Below, piece by piece: positions 12,091-23,618 of a stretch of 64,000 nucleotides of DNA. The position numbers were made by a program, and so were the translations under genes. Origin of the DNA: Terebella lapidaria (Eukaryota > Annelida > Polychaeta > Terebellida > Terebellidae). Below the pieces are notes generated by a model. The model searched no databases and had not been told where the DNA came from. It worked only from the letters and a program-made list of their open reading frames with translations. The DNA lies in assembly GCA_949152475.1 (NCBI GenBank), contig OX424561.1:4092001-4156000 (forward strand), written 5' to 3'. The number at the start of each line of letters is the position of its first letter. Positions within the stretch are counted from its first letter, which is position 1.

Positions 12091-12256
12091 GACGAGAATG
12101 ACGTCACGTTCCGGTCACGTGGGTTAGTGGCTTGGACAATTAATTGTCTAGCCCATTTTCCAAATGGGGTTCTCTCTATGGAGAACTCCTATGTCAGTAA
12201 GGCTAATAAGCCATAACACGTAATGTGTTTTGGAGGTAAGTATAGTATATAACACT
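12091..12256 (-). repeat. Right inverted terminal repeat of DIRS element
   Basis: Reverse complement of 7137-7306 with only a few differences, which supports a fairly recent insertion. Confidence 0.9.
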
Positions 12257-12814
12257 AGTTTTATTAACATAAAACAGCCATTTGATGTAGACGCCATTTC
12301 TGTTGAACAACACCGCACTTACACATAATGTTCAGGATAGTTTCCTATGTGTAAGGAACCTCAAGGTATGTCAATTTCAATGTTTCGAAATCGAAATCTC
12401 CCATTATGTCCCATCTTACGCTCAAGTTTGGAAGTGGCAGGTGAATGCTTCATGATGGTAATTTGTAACATGTTCTGTTAGTAATGAAGAAAATGTGCAA
12501 GGACAGTACAAAGGCAAGCCTTCAGACAAAGCCCAGATTTTGAGTGTGAATTGACCTATCGCCAAAGCCCCTAAAAGTTGTCCGAGTTTCACATATTACG
12601 TCGGCAAACTTCTCCTTGACCAATAATAACGTTTTGCAGAATGCGTCGAAAATGACGTAAAAAGACTCGGACAAACTGGTTCTGCGATAGGTTAATTGGC
12701 TTCATGAACTATGTAAATGTGCGTGTGTAGACAATGAATTGGCTCCATTAACTGTGTAAGTTGACGTCTGCAGACATAACTAGACGTCAAGGCCTTAAAG
12801 GCCTTGAAAGCATG
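12257..12814. other. Intergenic, nothing recognised
   Basis: No gene or clear repeat seen between the DIRS element and the tandem repeat that follows. Confidence 0.45.
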
Positions 12815-13925
12815 AGAAAGACAAAAATCTGACTCGGGAAAAACATGACTTGAGGACCAAGATTCCAATGAGACCTAAGACATGTATGCCACTAGACCCA
12901 CGAGTCTGAAAATAACATCCATTCTGCTCTATGACGCACCGTTTCTGAGATATCAATGAAAATGAAAAGTGGCGGCTCGACAAAAAGAATTTCAGGTCAA
13001 GGTCGAAGTTCCTCCTTAAGGTAGTCTGCTCCAAACAGTGAGGGGAGGGGGTCAAAGAGTTTTTTAAATAAATAACTGTATCTATATATTCTAGAGCTTC
13101 AAAGTGACATATTTTGTAGACTAACTGATCAGCCTCCCAACACTAAAAGGAAAATAGGGGGTCACCATGTTCGTTTGCATGGAAAACACGATCCAAGATA
13201 TGAATATGGACCAAAAAAATGTGCAAAATGTGCCATAATTTATGTCATTTTAGGTAAATGTTTGTGATTTTGATCGAATATGTCGAAGAAACCAGCACGG
13301 TGACCCTCTATTTTGTTTTCAGTATTAGGATGCTGATCAGTTACTCTATAAAATAGGTCATTTTGAAGAGATAATATTCAATAAATAACTCTTACATTTT
13401 GACTCTTCGTTACCTCTCTGTTTGTAGCGGACTACGTTATTACCCCTTGAAAATGTTTGTCAAGGACCGTGCACCTGAGTAACGCCATTTCCGAGATATC
13501 AATGAGAATGATAAATGCTGACTCGGCCAAAAAGTTTTAGGCCGAGGTTGAAGTTCATCCTAAATATCCCTTAAACATATTTAAGCCTGAAAATAACATC
13601 CGTTCTGTTCTACAACACATTTTCTGAGATATTGATGAGAATGAAGAATGCAAATTGTCAAAAAAAATTTAAGTCAAGGTCAAAGTTAATCTCTAATACC
13701 CCTCAGACATGTTTGCCTAGGGCCACGAGTTAAAAAATAACGTCTGTTTCACTCTACGATGCACCGTTTCCGAGAAATCACCGAGAATGAAAAATGCTGA
13801 CTCGGCAAAAACATTTCACGTCAAGGTCAAAATTCATTCCTAATGACCCTTAGACAGGTTTGTGTAGGGCCAAGAGTCTAAAAATAACGTCAGTTTGGCT
13901 CTAAAACGCACCATTTCCAAACTAT
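12815..13925. repeat. Degenerate tandem repeat, units near 145 bp
   Basis: Four or five diverged units share the words CACCGTTTCYGAGATATC, GAGAATGAAAAATGCTGACTCG, GTCAAGGTCAAA and CACGAGTYTGAAAATAACRTC. The array is interrupted by the TTAA-flanked MITE at 13020-13436. No coding content. Confidence 0.65.
13020..13436. mobile_element. TTAA-target foldback MITE, copy 1
   Basis: This 417-bp element has long inverted arms (GGTAGTCTGCTCCAAACAG at the left, CTGTTTGTAGCGGACTACG at the right). It is flanked by TTAA (13016-13019) and TTAT (13437-13440, a likely decayed copy). TTAA duplications point to the piggyBac or Kolobok superfamilies. It sits inside a tandem-repeat unit whose uninterrupted neighbours approximate the empty site. 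Copy 2 is at 21827-22239. Non-coding. Confidence 0.75.
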
Positions 13926-14370
13926 GCAGGAAGCCTCAGGGATGACTCAGCTAAAACTATTTCGAGCCCTTGGTCGAAGGTCGTTCGACAGATTGGCCTC
14001 AAAATCAAAAGGCTTCTTCCCTGGTGGTAATATGATCCTCCATGCAAAGTTCCACAGTCATTGCCCAAATACTTCTAGTTATCTCGCGGAAACCAGAAAC
14101 ATTGATTTCATCCTCACAGACCCCAGAGCTGGTTTAAAAACAATAGACTTCTTCAATACCACCATAGAAATCTATGATACAACATTACTGACCAGTGGTG
14201 AAAATTTGGCAAAGATACATCGAACCAAACTGAAGTTATCGTGTGGAAACCATTTTTGACAAAACCACAAAACCCAAATCTGCTGAAATGCCTTAATGAA
14301 TATGGATAGATCTTATGGTTGCATTGCTGGCATATATACAGAATCATTTACAGTCAAACTGTAATTGCAG
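13926..14370. other. Intergenic, nothing recognised
   Basis: A 111-codon plus-strand ORF at 13924-14259 has no recognisable domain and begins inside the repeat, so I treat it as chance. Confidence 0.4.
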
Positions 14371-15090
14371 GGGCGGATCCAGGAATTTGAAAAGAGGGGG
14401 TCCAATATTATACGTCGTGAGGTCTGGGGCCCCAGAAACCAAATCCTTTTTTATGTCCTGTGGTAGCTTCCTGGCATCTCCTGGGTATAAATCCCACTTC
14501 ATGCCCCTGGTATATAACAAAATTATGGAGTGAAGCGAGCCGGGGGTCTGGGGCCGTTCAAGAAACCTAGAAGCAAGAGTCTTCTTCATGTTCTATGGTA
14601 AGTTGATGGCATCTCCTGGGTATGAATTCCACTTAAATACCCAATGATCGCCATACTTTCATATATAATGTCAAAAATAGAAACGAATCGAGCTAGTTTC
14701 AGCTGAGGGTCTGGGGCCTGCTGAAGGGCCAAGTTAAAACCTTTCTTTATGTTCTGAATTAATTTTGTGGCCTTTCCTGGGAATAAATTGGACTTGAAAA
14801 TTCATCGATGACCATGTTCTGAAAAGTTCGTGAAAATGTAGAAGGAAAGCTGCAAATTCGGGCCAGGGGTCTGGGGCCCGCTGAAGGTCCCCAGAAGTCA
14901 GAGCCATTTTTATGTTCAGAATTAATTTTGTGGCCTGTCCTGGAAATAAATTGAACTTAAAAATTATTGATCACCATGTTCTGACAAATTTGTAAAAAAA
15001 AAAAAAAAATGTAGAAGAGGAGCTGCACATTTGGGCCGGGTGTCTGGGGCCCGCTGAAGGGCTCCAGAAGCCAGAACCTTTTTTAGGAAG
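14371..15090. repeat. Interspersed repeat with about 170-bp internal units
   Basis: Begins with GGGGCGGATCCAGGAATTTG and continues with four diverged units, each containing GGGTCTGGGGCC, a TTTATGTTCTG-like word and a CCTGGGWATAAATT-like word. A GGATTTAGAGGGGGGG-like end of a related repeat appears on the other strand near 21110-21165. Non-coding; class unknown. Confidence 0.55.
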
Positions 15091-16252
15091 AGCCCTATTT
15101 TTTGGATTTTTGAAATTTTTCTTTTGTTTACATTCTTGAAAGTGCCACTTGGAACCACAACAGGCCATTCAACTGTGGCCAATTGGGAGGGCCCGGGGCC
15201 CGTTGGGAGGAAAATGACGCCCGTATACCTAATCATGGTTAATGTAATAATAAGTTATTAGCGATAATGATCCCAGGAGACGTGTGTTCCGACCGTTTTT
15301 TTTTTTGTATGTCACCGTTTCCTACCCATCACCACTCCCGTTTTGATCTTCACTGAAACAGTGCTTTCTTGCAATCATATGCACTCAAAGTTTTGAATAT
15401 ACATTCCGCACAATATATAGATACAGTATGCTATTGCAAAAATGAAAAACAAGTTGATAGGGCAACATAATAATTATCATTTTAGTGGTGGTATTCCATA
15501 TTCCAGTAGGCAAATTCTATCAGCCTGTGGCCCCTGAGCCAGTCAGCCAGCCAGCCAGCCAGATAGTCACTGAATTGTCCAATCAGGAAGCTGTCTTGGC
15601 GGACACACCCACATGTTTATGATTTACACGTGGATATAATTATATGCAATTTATCACGTGAGCAAATCCCGCCAATTAGCGATAAATACTGACGCACTGG
15701 GGTCAAGGTCATAAGCTCCCACGAGATCGTGGAATCTACTCGGTGCGGTATTTGTGGAAATACTTGTTACGACCCAAATAAATATTTTTTTCTATGACTC
15801 TTTCCTACTTCACTGGGAATACTTCGTAAAAATATCACTATACAAAGCTTGTTTATGGGGAAATTGAATCAGAAATGCCTACTGAAGTGAAGCGAGATTT
15901 CACGAGATCTAGGAACAGACTCAACAGTCGGAAACAACCAGGGAAAGAACAAAACTTGGCAGATTTGCCGAACTTTTACAGTACACTTTGTCGGGGGAAA
16001 AAACTTAGTTTCCTCCTGAAATAAGCAGAAACAAATGGATACTAGCTCATTTATCATGTTTATGATAGTTTTATATTGCCGACGAAAATTGTCAGTGCTG
16101 ATTTTGATCAGTCACGCTAGCGGCAATTCTGTTTGTTTGACAGGTCGACGGTCTTTGCTGACAGTGACACTCATTCACTCACATATACGATGATCTTCAA
16201 ACCAGCATTTGGGCAAAGAAAAACATGATCGCAATTTTTTTAGCAGTGATGA
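15091..16252. other. Intergenic with a short (AGCC)n run
   Basis: The only recognisable item is a short tetranucleotide microsatellite (AGCC, about five copies) at 15541-15562. No gene is seen. Confidence 0.45.
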
Positions 16253-16319
16253 AAAAATTAGCCCAATGGGCTAGTAAGGTTACCGGAGAAATATACAGAG
16301 TTAAGCCGAGAAAGTTGAA

Positions 16320-17660
16320 AGTCAAATTCAAGGTGACCACTGAAATCGCCATATCTCTAACCTTGAAAATGGGATCAAAGGTTAAATTCTAGATCACCAA
16401 ACTATTCAGCATACATGTACATCATTTCCTATATGTTCACTATGGACCCCTAAGCTGTAAATTTTATAATAAGCGAGATATAAGCCATTTTGTACTCTGA
16501 CTTTGAAAATAAAATGACTGACCTTGAAATTTAGGTCAAAGGTCAAATTCAATATCATTAAAATATTCAGAATATATCATTTCCTATATGTTCACAATTG
16601 ATTCCTAAGCTGTAAAGTCGATAATAAGCGAGATATTAGCCATTTTGTCCTGTTGACCTTGAAAATGAGGTCAAAAGTCAAATTCAAGGTCACTAGAATA
16701 TTCAGCATATATCATTTCCTATATGTTCACAATTGATTTCTAAGCTGTAAAGGCGCTAATAAGCAAGATATTGGCCATTTTGTCCTGTGACCTTGAAAAT
16801 GAGTTCAAAGGTCAAAATCAAGGTCATGAAAATATTCAGCATATATCATTTCCTATATGTTCACAATTGATTCCTAAGCTGTAAAGTCGATAATAAGCGA
16901 GATATTAGCAATTTTGTCCTGTGACCTTGGAAATGAGGTCAAAGGTCAAATTCAAGGTCATGAGAATATTCAGCATATATCATTTCCTATATGTTCACAA
17001 TTGATTCCTAAGCTGTAAAGTCGATAATAAGCGAGATATTAGCCATTTTGTCATGTGACCTTGAAAATTAGGTCAAAGGTCAAATTCAAGGTCATGAGAA
17101 TTTTCAGCATATATCATTTCCTATATGTTCACAATCGATTCCTAAGCTGTAAAGTCGCTAATAAGCAAGATATTGGCCATTTTGTCCTATGACCTTGAAA
17201 ATGAGGTCAAAGCTCAAATTCAAGGCCACGAGAATATTCAGCATATATCATTTCCTATATGTTCACAATTGATTCCTAAGCTGTAAAGTCGGTAATAAGC
17301 GAGATATTAGCAATTTTGTCCTGCGACCTTGGAAATGAGGTCAAAGGTCAAATTCAAGGTCACGAAAATATTCAGCATATATCATTTCCTATATGTTCAC
17401 AATTGATTCCTAAACTGTAAAGTCGATAATAAGCGAGATATTAGCCATTTTGTCATGTGACCTTGAAAATGAGGTCAAAGGTCAAATTCAAGGTCACCAG
17501 AATATTCAGCATATATCATTTCCTATATGTTCACAACTGATTCCTAAGCTGTAAAGTCGATAATAAGCGAGATATTAGCCATTTTGTCCTGTGACCTTGA
17601 AAATGAGGTCAAAAGTCAAATTCAAGGTCACGAGAATATTCAGCATATATCATTTCCTAT
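16320..17660 (+). repeat. 134-bp satellite array 1
   Basis: About ten head-to-tail units. Each holds TGACCTTGAAAATGAGGTCA, AGGTCAAATTCAAGGTCA, ATATTCAGCATATATCATTT and CCTAAGCTGTAAAGTCG. Neighbouring units are roughly 90% alike, which suggests recent homogenisation. Confidence 0.9.
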
Positions 17661-18414
17661 ATGTCCACAATTCATTCCTAGTCTCTAATTTCAATATTAA
17701 GTGAGATATTAGGCTTAATGTGTGCCATTATAAAGCATAGGAAAATTTAACATGGGAAAGTCACATTTGGGCCGAGTTTGGGCCCAAAATGGCCCATTTC
17801 AAGCGATTCAAGCGCAACGAAATTTATACATGTCACAGGGGTACATATGAGGAGTGTTTTTCATCAATAAAAAAAAAAGTTACTAAACAGATTTTGAGAA
17901 AACGACCGTCGAAGTCCAAAATTGGCCATTTTTCGACGAAAACGGCCGCTCTGACCTTGAAACCAAGGTCAGAGGTCAAATTCAAGGTCACGACAATATT
18001 CAGCATATATCATTTCCTATATGTCCACAATTGATTCCTAGTCTCTAATCTCAATATTAAGTGAGATATTAGGCTTTAATGTGTCCCATTATAAAGCATA
18101 GGAGAATTTAACATGGGAAAGTCCCATTTGGGCCGAGTTTGGGCCCAAAATAGCCCACTTCGAGCGATTCAAGCGCAACGAAATTTATACATGTCACAGG
18201 GGTACATATGAGGAGTGTTATGCATCAATAAAAAAAAAAGTTACTGAACAGTTTTTGAGAAAATGGCCGCCAAAATCCAAAATTGACCGTTTTTCGACGA
18301 AAACGGCTGCCATTTTGAAAAAAATGTGAAAATCAAAAAACTAAAAATTAGGCCAAGGGCCAAAGATAGGTTACCGGACGATGTTTAATATTTTAGATGT
18401 TAGCCAGGTCACTG

Positions 18415-19380
18415 GTTGAATTCAAGGTCAAGAGAATATTCAGCATATATAACATCAAGCATATATCATGTCCACAGTTGATTGCTAAGCTGTAAATTCA
18501 ATAATCAGCGAGATATCAGCAATTTTGTGCTGTGGCGTTAAATGAAGGAGCAAAGGTCGAATTCAAGGTCATCAAAATACTAAGTGTATACCATTTTCTA
18601 TATCATGTCCACAATTGATTCCCAAGCCATACAGTCAATAGAGGACCAAGGTATGCGCCAGTTTGTCCTTGGACCTTGAAAATGAGGTCAGAGGTCGAAT
18701 GCAAGGTCCGAGAATATTCAGCATATATCATTTCCTACATGTCCACAATTGATTCCTAAGCTGTAAAATCGATAATAAGTGAGATATTAGCCATTTTGTC
18801 AAAATTCAAGGTCATGACAATAATCTGCATATCATTTCCTAATGTTCATAACTGATTCCTAAGCTGTAAAGTCGATAACAAGCGAGATATTAGCCATTTT
18901 GTCCTATGACCTTGAAAATGTCGTCAAAGGTCAAATTCAAGGTCATCAGAATATTCAGCATATATCATTTCCTATATGTCCACAATTGATTCCTAAGCTG
19001 TAGAGTCGATAATAAGTGAGATATTAGCCATTTTGTCCTGTGACCTTGAAAATGAGGTCAAAGGTCAAATTCAAGGTCATGACAATAATCTGCATATATC
19101 ATTTCCTATATGTTCATAACTGATTCCTAAGCTGTAAAGTCGATAACAAGCGAGATATAAGCCATTTTGTCCTATGACCTTGAAAATGTGGTCAAAGGTC
19201 AAATTCAGGGTCATCAGAATATTCAGCATTTATCATTTCCTATATGTCCACAATTGATTCCTAAGCTGTAGAGTCGATAATACGCGAGATATCAGCCATT
19301 TTGTGCTCTGACCTTGAAATTGAGGTCAGAGGTCAAATTCAAGGTCACGAGAATATTCAGCATATATCATTTCCGATATG
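18415..19380 (+). repeat. 134-bp satellite array 2
   Basis: About seven units of the same satellite as 16320-17660, more diverged at its left edge. It ends in the same CCCATTTGGGCCGAG tail. Confidence 0.85.
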
Positions 19381-19787
19381 TCCACAATTGATTCCTAGTC
19401 TCTAATCTCAATATTAAGTGAGATATTAGGCATAATGTGTCCCATTATAAAGCATAGGAGAATTTAACATGGGAAAGTCCCATTTGGGCCGAGTTGCGGG
19501 CAAAATGGCCCACTTCGAGCGATTCAAGCGCAACGAAATTTATAGACATCATAGGAGTACATATGAGGAGTGTTATGTATCAAAAAGAAAAAAAGTTACT
19601 GAACAGATTTTGAGAAAATGGCCACCAAAGTCCAAAAATCAGGCATTTTTCGTCGAAAACGGCCGCCATTTTGAAAAAAATGCGAAAATCAAAAAACTAA
19701 AAAATACCTCCTTCTTGAATTATTTTTAAGTATTTTTGTGCAAAATTTCAGAAGAATTCGCCTGTAAACAAAAAAGATAAAAATGTG

Positions 19788-19819
<32 letters not shown>

Positions 19820-20074
19820 ACGGACGACGGACGACGGACGACGGACGCAACGCCATGCCAATAGGTTATCGGACCATAGGTCCGGTAACCTAAAATTACC
19901 TCCCTCTCGAAATATTTTTAGGCATTTTTGCGCAAAATTTCAGAAAAATTCGATCGTAAACTTTAAAGATAAAATTGTTGACGGACGACGACGACGACGG
20001 ACGACGACGGACGACGACGCCGGACGCATCGCCATGCCAATAGGTTACGGACCATAGGTCCGGTAACCTAAAAA

Positions 20075-21532
20075 GCTTTCATGAGGAAACATGTGAGCAT
20101 TTTCGGGGATAGTAGAGCTGATAATGCATACATAGAGATTTTTGAAGTATGATTTGAGGCTGCACAATGTCCAGTACTGATGATACTTCTCACTTATCAT
20201 TATACTCCATATGTTCCTCCCAATCTTCATAAATCTGAATTTGGCAATACTAAAAGTTTTTCGTGTCTTTTACACAGAAGCTCACCAAGTGAAAACAATA
20301 TCTTTTGAACTTGAATTTATTCCATCAATTGAGCAGTAAAACTGGAGAAAAATTCGCATTGAAAAAAGAAATATCCCAACCTCAACAAAATATTTACTCA
20401 TGCACATACGCGTAATGCCCTCACGCAAATCGCGTAAAGTATAGCAACTAAACAAATGATACATTCAACCTAGATTCGTGCCGCTTGCGACCATTGTAAC
20501 GCGTGTGTAGATTTTCTCCCTCAGGCTGATATGCGTAAACTATAAAAAAAACTTCTCATTTCATAAAATACTCGATTAAAACAACTGGTTGCTTTGTGTA
20601 ACAATAAAGAAAGATTTCTCCGAGCATTCTATGATTTACCAACATGCACTTTGTTGGTTTCAATTGATAGCCGATGATATTTCACAAACGAGTCGCAAGC
20701 GTGTGGGTGTTGTCACGAACTGTGTGTCCATTTTCGTAAATATAACGATGTATACAAGTAATTCATAGTAGCATACGCAACGTTTGCTCATTGGGATGTT
20801 CCGTGGAAACAACATTTTAGGAAGAAACTGAACTTTTTCATTGAATTTCCACATTTGAAGTGGGGACCAATGTCGTTTCCTGTGTCATTTCCTCACGAAT
20901 AACGCCTAATACTCACGGTTTTACGCGGCACTCCCTGAATAACGCGTAACGCCTAGCCACCGTGTTACTGGTGTCTCCTGAATATACATTTCAAACAAAC
21001 TCACTATGATCAACCTGTTCTCAAACATGATATTTCGACATAATTTTTTTTCAAGCAGGAGGCGTGAATCCGCCTATGGAAACTCTGATATATATGTATT
21101 TTTTTTCCGAAAAGGGGGGGTCCTGACCCCAGTAACCCCCCCCCCCCCCCTCTAAATCCGCTACTGAATTGGTGACCTGAGCTTGACCTCGAACTGTCTT
21201 CAGAACCAAATCTCCGTTATAGCATGTTTGATCAAAGTCTGCCGGCAAGCTACATCAACCTTGGTGCTATGTTCTGTCGGTAACCTTTTATTGACCTCAT
21301 ATATTTGTAATGGTCATGTCTACCCAAGATTCGTGAACTGGTAATGGAGATCAAAGCTCATGTTTGTATACAAACACATAGGACTTTTAGGGAGTTATCA
21401 ATGGTCGATCTTTCAGTGACCTTGAACTTTTGACTTCTAGATGGCACCTTCTTTTGGTTTTCTGACCTCACCACCAGAGATGGTATATTTCAACATGTTT
21501 CATTTGAAGCAGATATAGTTTCAATACACCCA
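20075..21532. other. Intergenic, little recognised
   Basis: No coding region. A GC-run and a 'CCCCCTCTAAATCCGCTACTGAATTGG' type repeat edge is seen near 21110-21165, similar to the class at 14371. The rest is unassigned. Confidence 0.4.
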
Positions 21533-22265
21533 TTGCACTATTGGAAATTTGGTATTATCGCCCCATTGTTTTTCCCCTAACCTGGCCTTGACATTGTTCA
21601 AGTTGCTGATTGTCCAGACGACTCAAATAGGATCTGTAGCTCCCTAATACTACTCATTTGAGTTGTGTTCTCACATTTTAAGCCTTATTGAAAACAGAAG
21701 ACCGAGTTGCAAAACAAAGGTGTCCCCGGTGTGAGCTATGCGTTTGGTAAGTCAATGTTAATGAGTTGCCGAGATGAGATGAGCAATGCCAAAGGCCATG
21801 TTAGGGGAAAAACAAAGGGGCATTAACGTAGTCCGCTACAAACATGGAGATAACGGAGTCAAATTTTAAGTCATTTCTTGAATATTATCTCTTCAAAATG
21901 ACATTATTTTTTAGAGTAAATGATCAGCATCCTAATACTGAAAAGAGAATAGGGGATCACCGTGCTCGTTTCTTCCACATATTCGATCAAAATCACACAT
22001 ATTTACCTAAAATGACATAAATTCTGGCATTTTTGCACATTTTTTGTACATTTTCACATCTTGCATCGTGTTTTCCATGCGAACGGATACGGTGACCCCC
22101 TATTTTCTTTTCAGTTTTAGGATGCTGAATAGTTACTCTATAAAATATATCATTTTGAAGCTCTAGATAATGTTGATACAGGTATTTATTTTAAAAAAAA
22201 CCTTGGACCTCCTTCCCTCACTGTTTGGAGCGGACTACCTTAAAACTGAATATCCAATAGTGCAA
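21533..22265. mobile_element. Foldback MITE interrupted by a second MITE
   Basis: The left end TTGCACTATTGGAAAT is matched by CCAATAGTGCAA at the right. The inner arm GCCCCATTGTTTTTCCCCTAAC is matched by GTTAGGGGAAAAACAAAGGGGC just before the inserted element. Without the insertion it would be about 315 bp. The target duplication is unclear. Non-coding. Confidence 0.6.
21827..22239. mobile_element. TTAA-target foldback MITE, copy 2
   Basis: This 413-bp element has ends CGTAGTCCGCTACAAACA and TGTTTGGAGCGGACTACC. It is flanked by perfect TTAA at 21823-21826 and 22240-22243. It matches copy 1 (13020-13436) in reverse orientation along its length, including a GGGGTCACCG-like motif in each arm. 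It is nested in the MITE at 21533-22265. Non-coding. Confidence 0.8.
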
Positions 22266-22790
22266 AGGGGGTATTTGTCACGAGGCAGATATACTAGTAG
22301 CCCAAAATGGCTGGTCAATTGTTTGATCAATCAAAATATAGAGCTCGTTTGAAACCATGAACATAACGGAATTCAGGTTACAAGACCTGCCATCTTGGAA
22401 TCCCTTGGATGCACATCCGTCACCCACAACAAATTGTTCTATCAATTGCAATAACTTCCCCGTCAGCAACCAACAAATGTTCCAAATTGTTGCAATAAGT
22501 TAATACTGGTTAATAATTATTAATATTTATTAAGACCCCAAAATCTGTACTGACAAAACTTTCGACACGATTATAATTGTCAGCAGTATCTTGCTTAACT
22601 ATTGACCCTAATGTGGACTGCTCAAATAAAACTGCAGGCTTTTGAACAAAGGGTCAGTCCTGTAAAAACTATCATCTAGTACTATTTCCACCAAGTTAAC
22701 TTTGAGGATCACAGGTGTCAATCTGGGCATTTGACAATGTTGTCATAAATCATTCTTAACTTCCATATTTCTGAAAGCAATGAACAAAAG
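22266..22790. other. Intergenic, nothing recognised
   Basis: No gene seen between the nested MITEs and the 3' end of SR gene 2. Confidence 0.45.
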
Positions 22791-23618
22791 AACATGTAAT
22801 TATTTAAATCTTTATTCGCAGCTCTCATAAACTGAGATTGGGTCTGTCTGTACAATCAACTATACACTAGAAACTTTACATCACAGTGTAGTTAGTTACA
22901 TTATTTAAATAGACACACAATCATTGACCATCGTCATGTCCACACACGAGAGCGAGCTCAGTAAGACACTAAAACATCATCTATGTACAAACTCTGTTTA
23001 TCTTCCACACCCATTTAGCCATCTTAAGAATTAGTTCTTTAGAGAACACTGAATGGCCAGTTCACAGGTTACAATAATATTGGAACCTGAATAGACAGAT
23101 ACGCATGGAAAACACCAGACTACACACATACTGCTCTGACTTTACACTTTCACTGTGACAATATTTTCATTTGTAAAACCTTGACACAGGTCTTAAACAC
23201 AAAACCATAGACACTACAGCAAATTTTAGCTTCAAAGATAGTTTCCTCTTCACATGATAATGTTGATTTTGAAATACAAACAAGACTCACAGGACTGGCT
23301 GAATACCATGCTTCAAACGAAGTGAAAAGTGAATGAATTTAATTACTAAGCAGGAACACTTTAGATCCAATAAAACAGAAGCACTCGCTACCGTGTCATA
23401 AAAGTACATTACTGACAAACTTATGGAAAAGCCAATCAATTTGGAAAACACAAATATTGCATATTACAGTTTTCTGAGAATGACCTCTATCATGCTAAAT
23501 GCAGAGTTATTTCATTAAAAACAGACCTCTTCTTGAAAGTCAAGAACATAAGAATTGCTGGGAGTGCTGGAAATTAGATTTAACTTGAAGCACTGAATGT
23601 AGAATTAACTGAGGTCCT
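22791..23618 (-). promoter_or_regulatory. 3' UTR and poly(A) signal of SR gene 2
   Basis: AT-rich, non-coding, directly after the stop codon on the minus strand. AATAAA (minus strand) lies at 22811-22816, which would give a 3' UTR of about 830 nt. Confidence 0.55.

Larger units (their letters stand above)
7137..12256 (+). mobile_element. DIRS-type tyrosine-recombinase retroelement (fossil)
   Basis: About 5.1 kb, bounded by inverted rather than direct terminal repeats. Parts in order: a gag-like region (about 7.4-9.4 kb) holding an approximately 100-bp internal duplication, a reverse transcriptase region (about 9.9-10.67 kb) with the YLDDW box, a tyrosine recombinase region (about 10.7-11.5 kb), an internal complementary region and the right inverted repeat. 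This layout defines the DIRS order, which integrates by recombinase through a circular form. The coding part looks broken, with perhaps three to five interruptions. The terminal repeats differ at only a few positions, so the insertion seems fairly young. A plant- or fungus-type LTR element is excluded by the inverted ends. Confidence 0.9.
16253..20074 (+). mobile_element. Composite satellite-bearing element, pearl/Helentron-like
   Basis: Opens with ATTAGCCCAATGGGCTAGTAAGGTTACCGG and closes with ACCATAGGTCCGGTAACCTAAAA, so GGTTACCGG and CCGGTAACC form short inverted ends. Inside are two runs of a roughly 134-bp satellite (about 16320-17660, some ten units, and about 18415-19380, some seven). 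Each run is followed by a conserved tail (GGCCCAAAATGGCCCA, then AAACGGCCGCCATTTTGAAAA) and then GACG/ACGG-rich microsatellite (19787-19850 and 19980-20025). This matches the plan of bivalve pearl elements and of Helentron-associated elements (family knowledge). At least one further element appears nested (from about 18350). Non-coding and presumably non-autonomous. Related tails lie at 31.5-32.0, 32.8-33.5, 34.3-34.7 and 49.1-49.8 kb. Confidence 0.65.

Noticed and set aside
13924-14259. 111-codon plus-strand ORF
   Set aside because: Begins within a tandem repeat, lacks a recognised domain and has no splice partners; likely chance.
19787-20025. ORF rich in Asp/Gly codons in GACG repeats
   Set aside because: It is a translated microsatellite in the tail of a repeat element.
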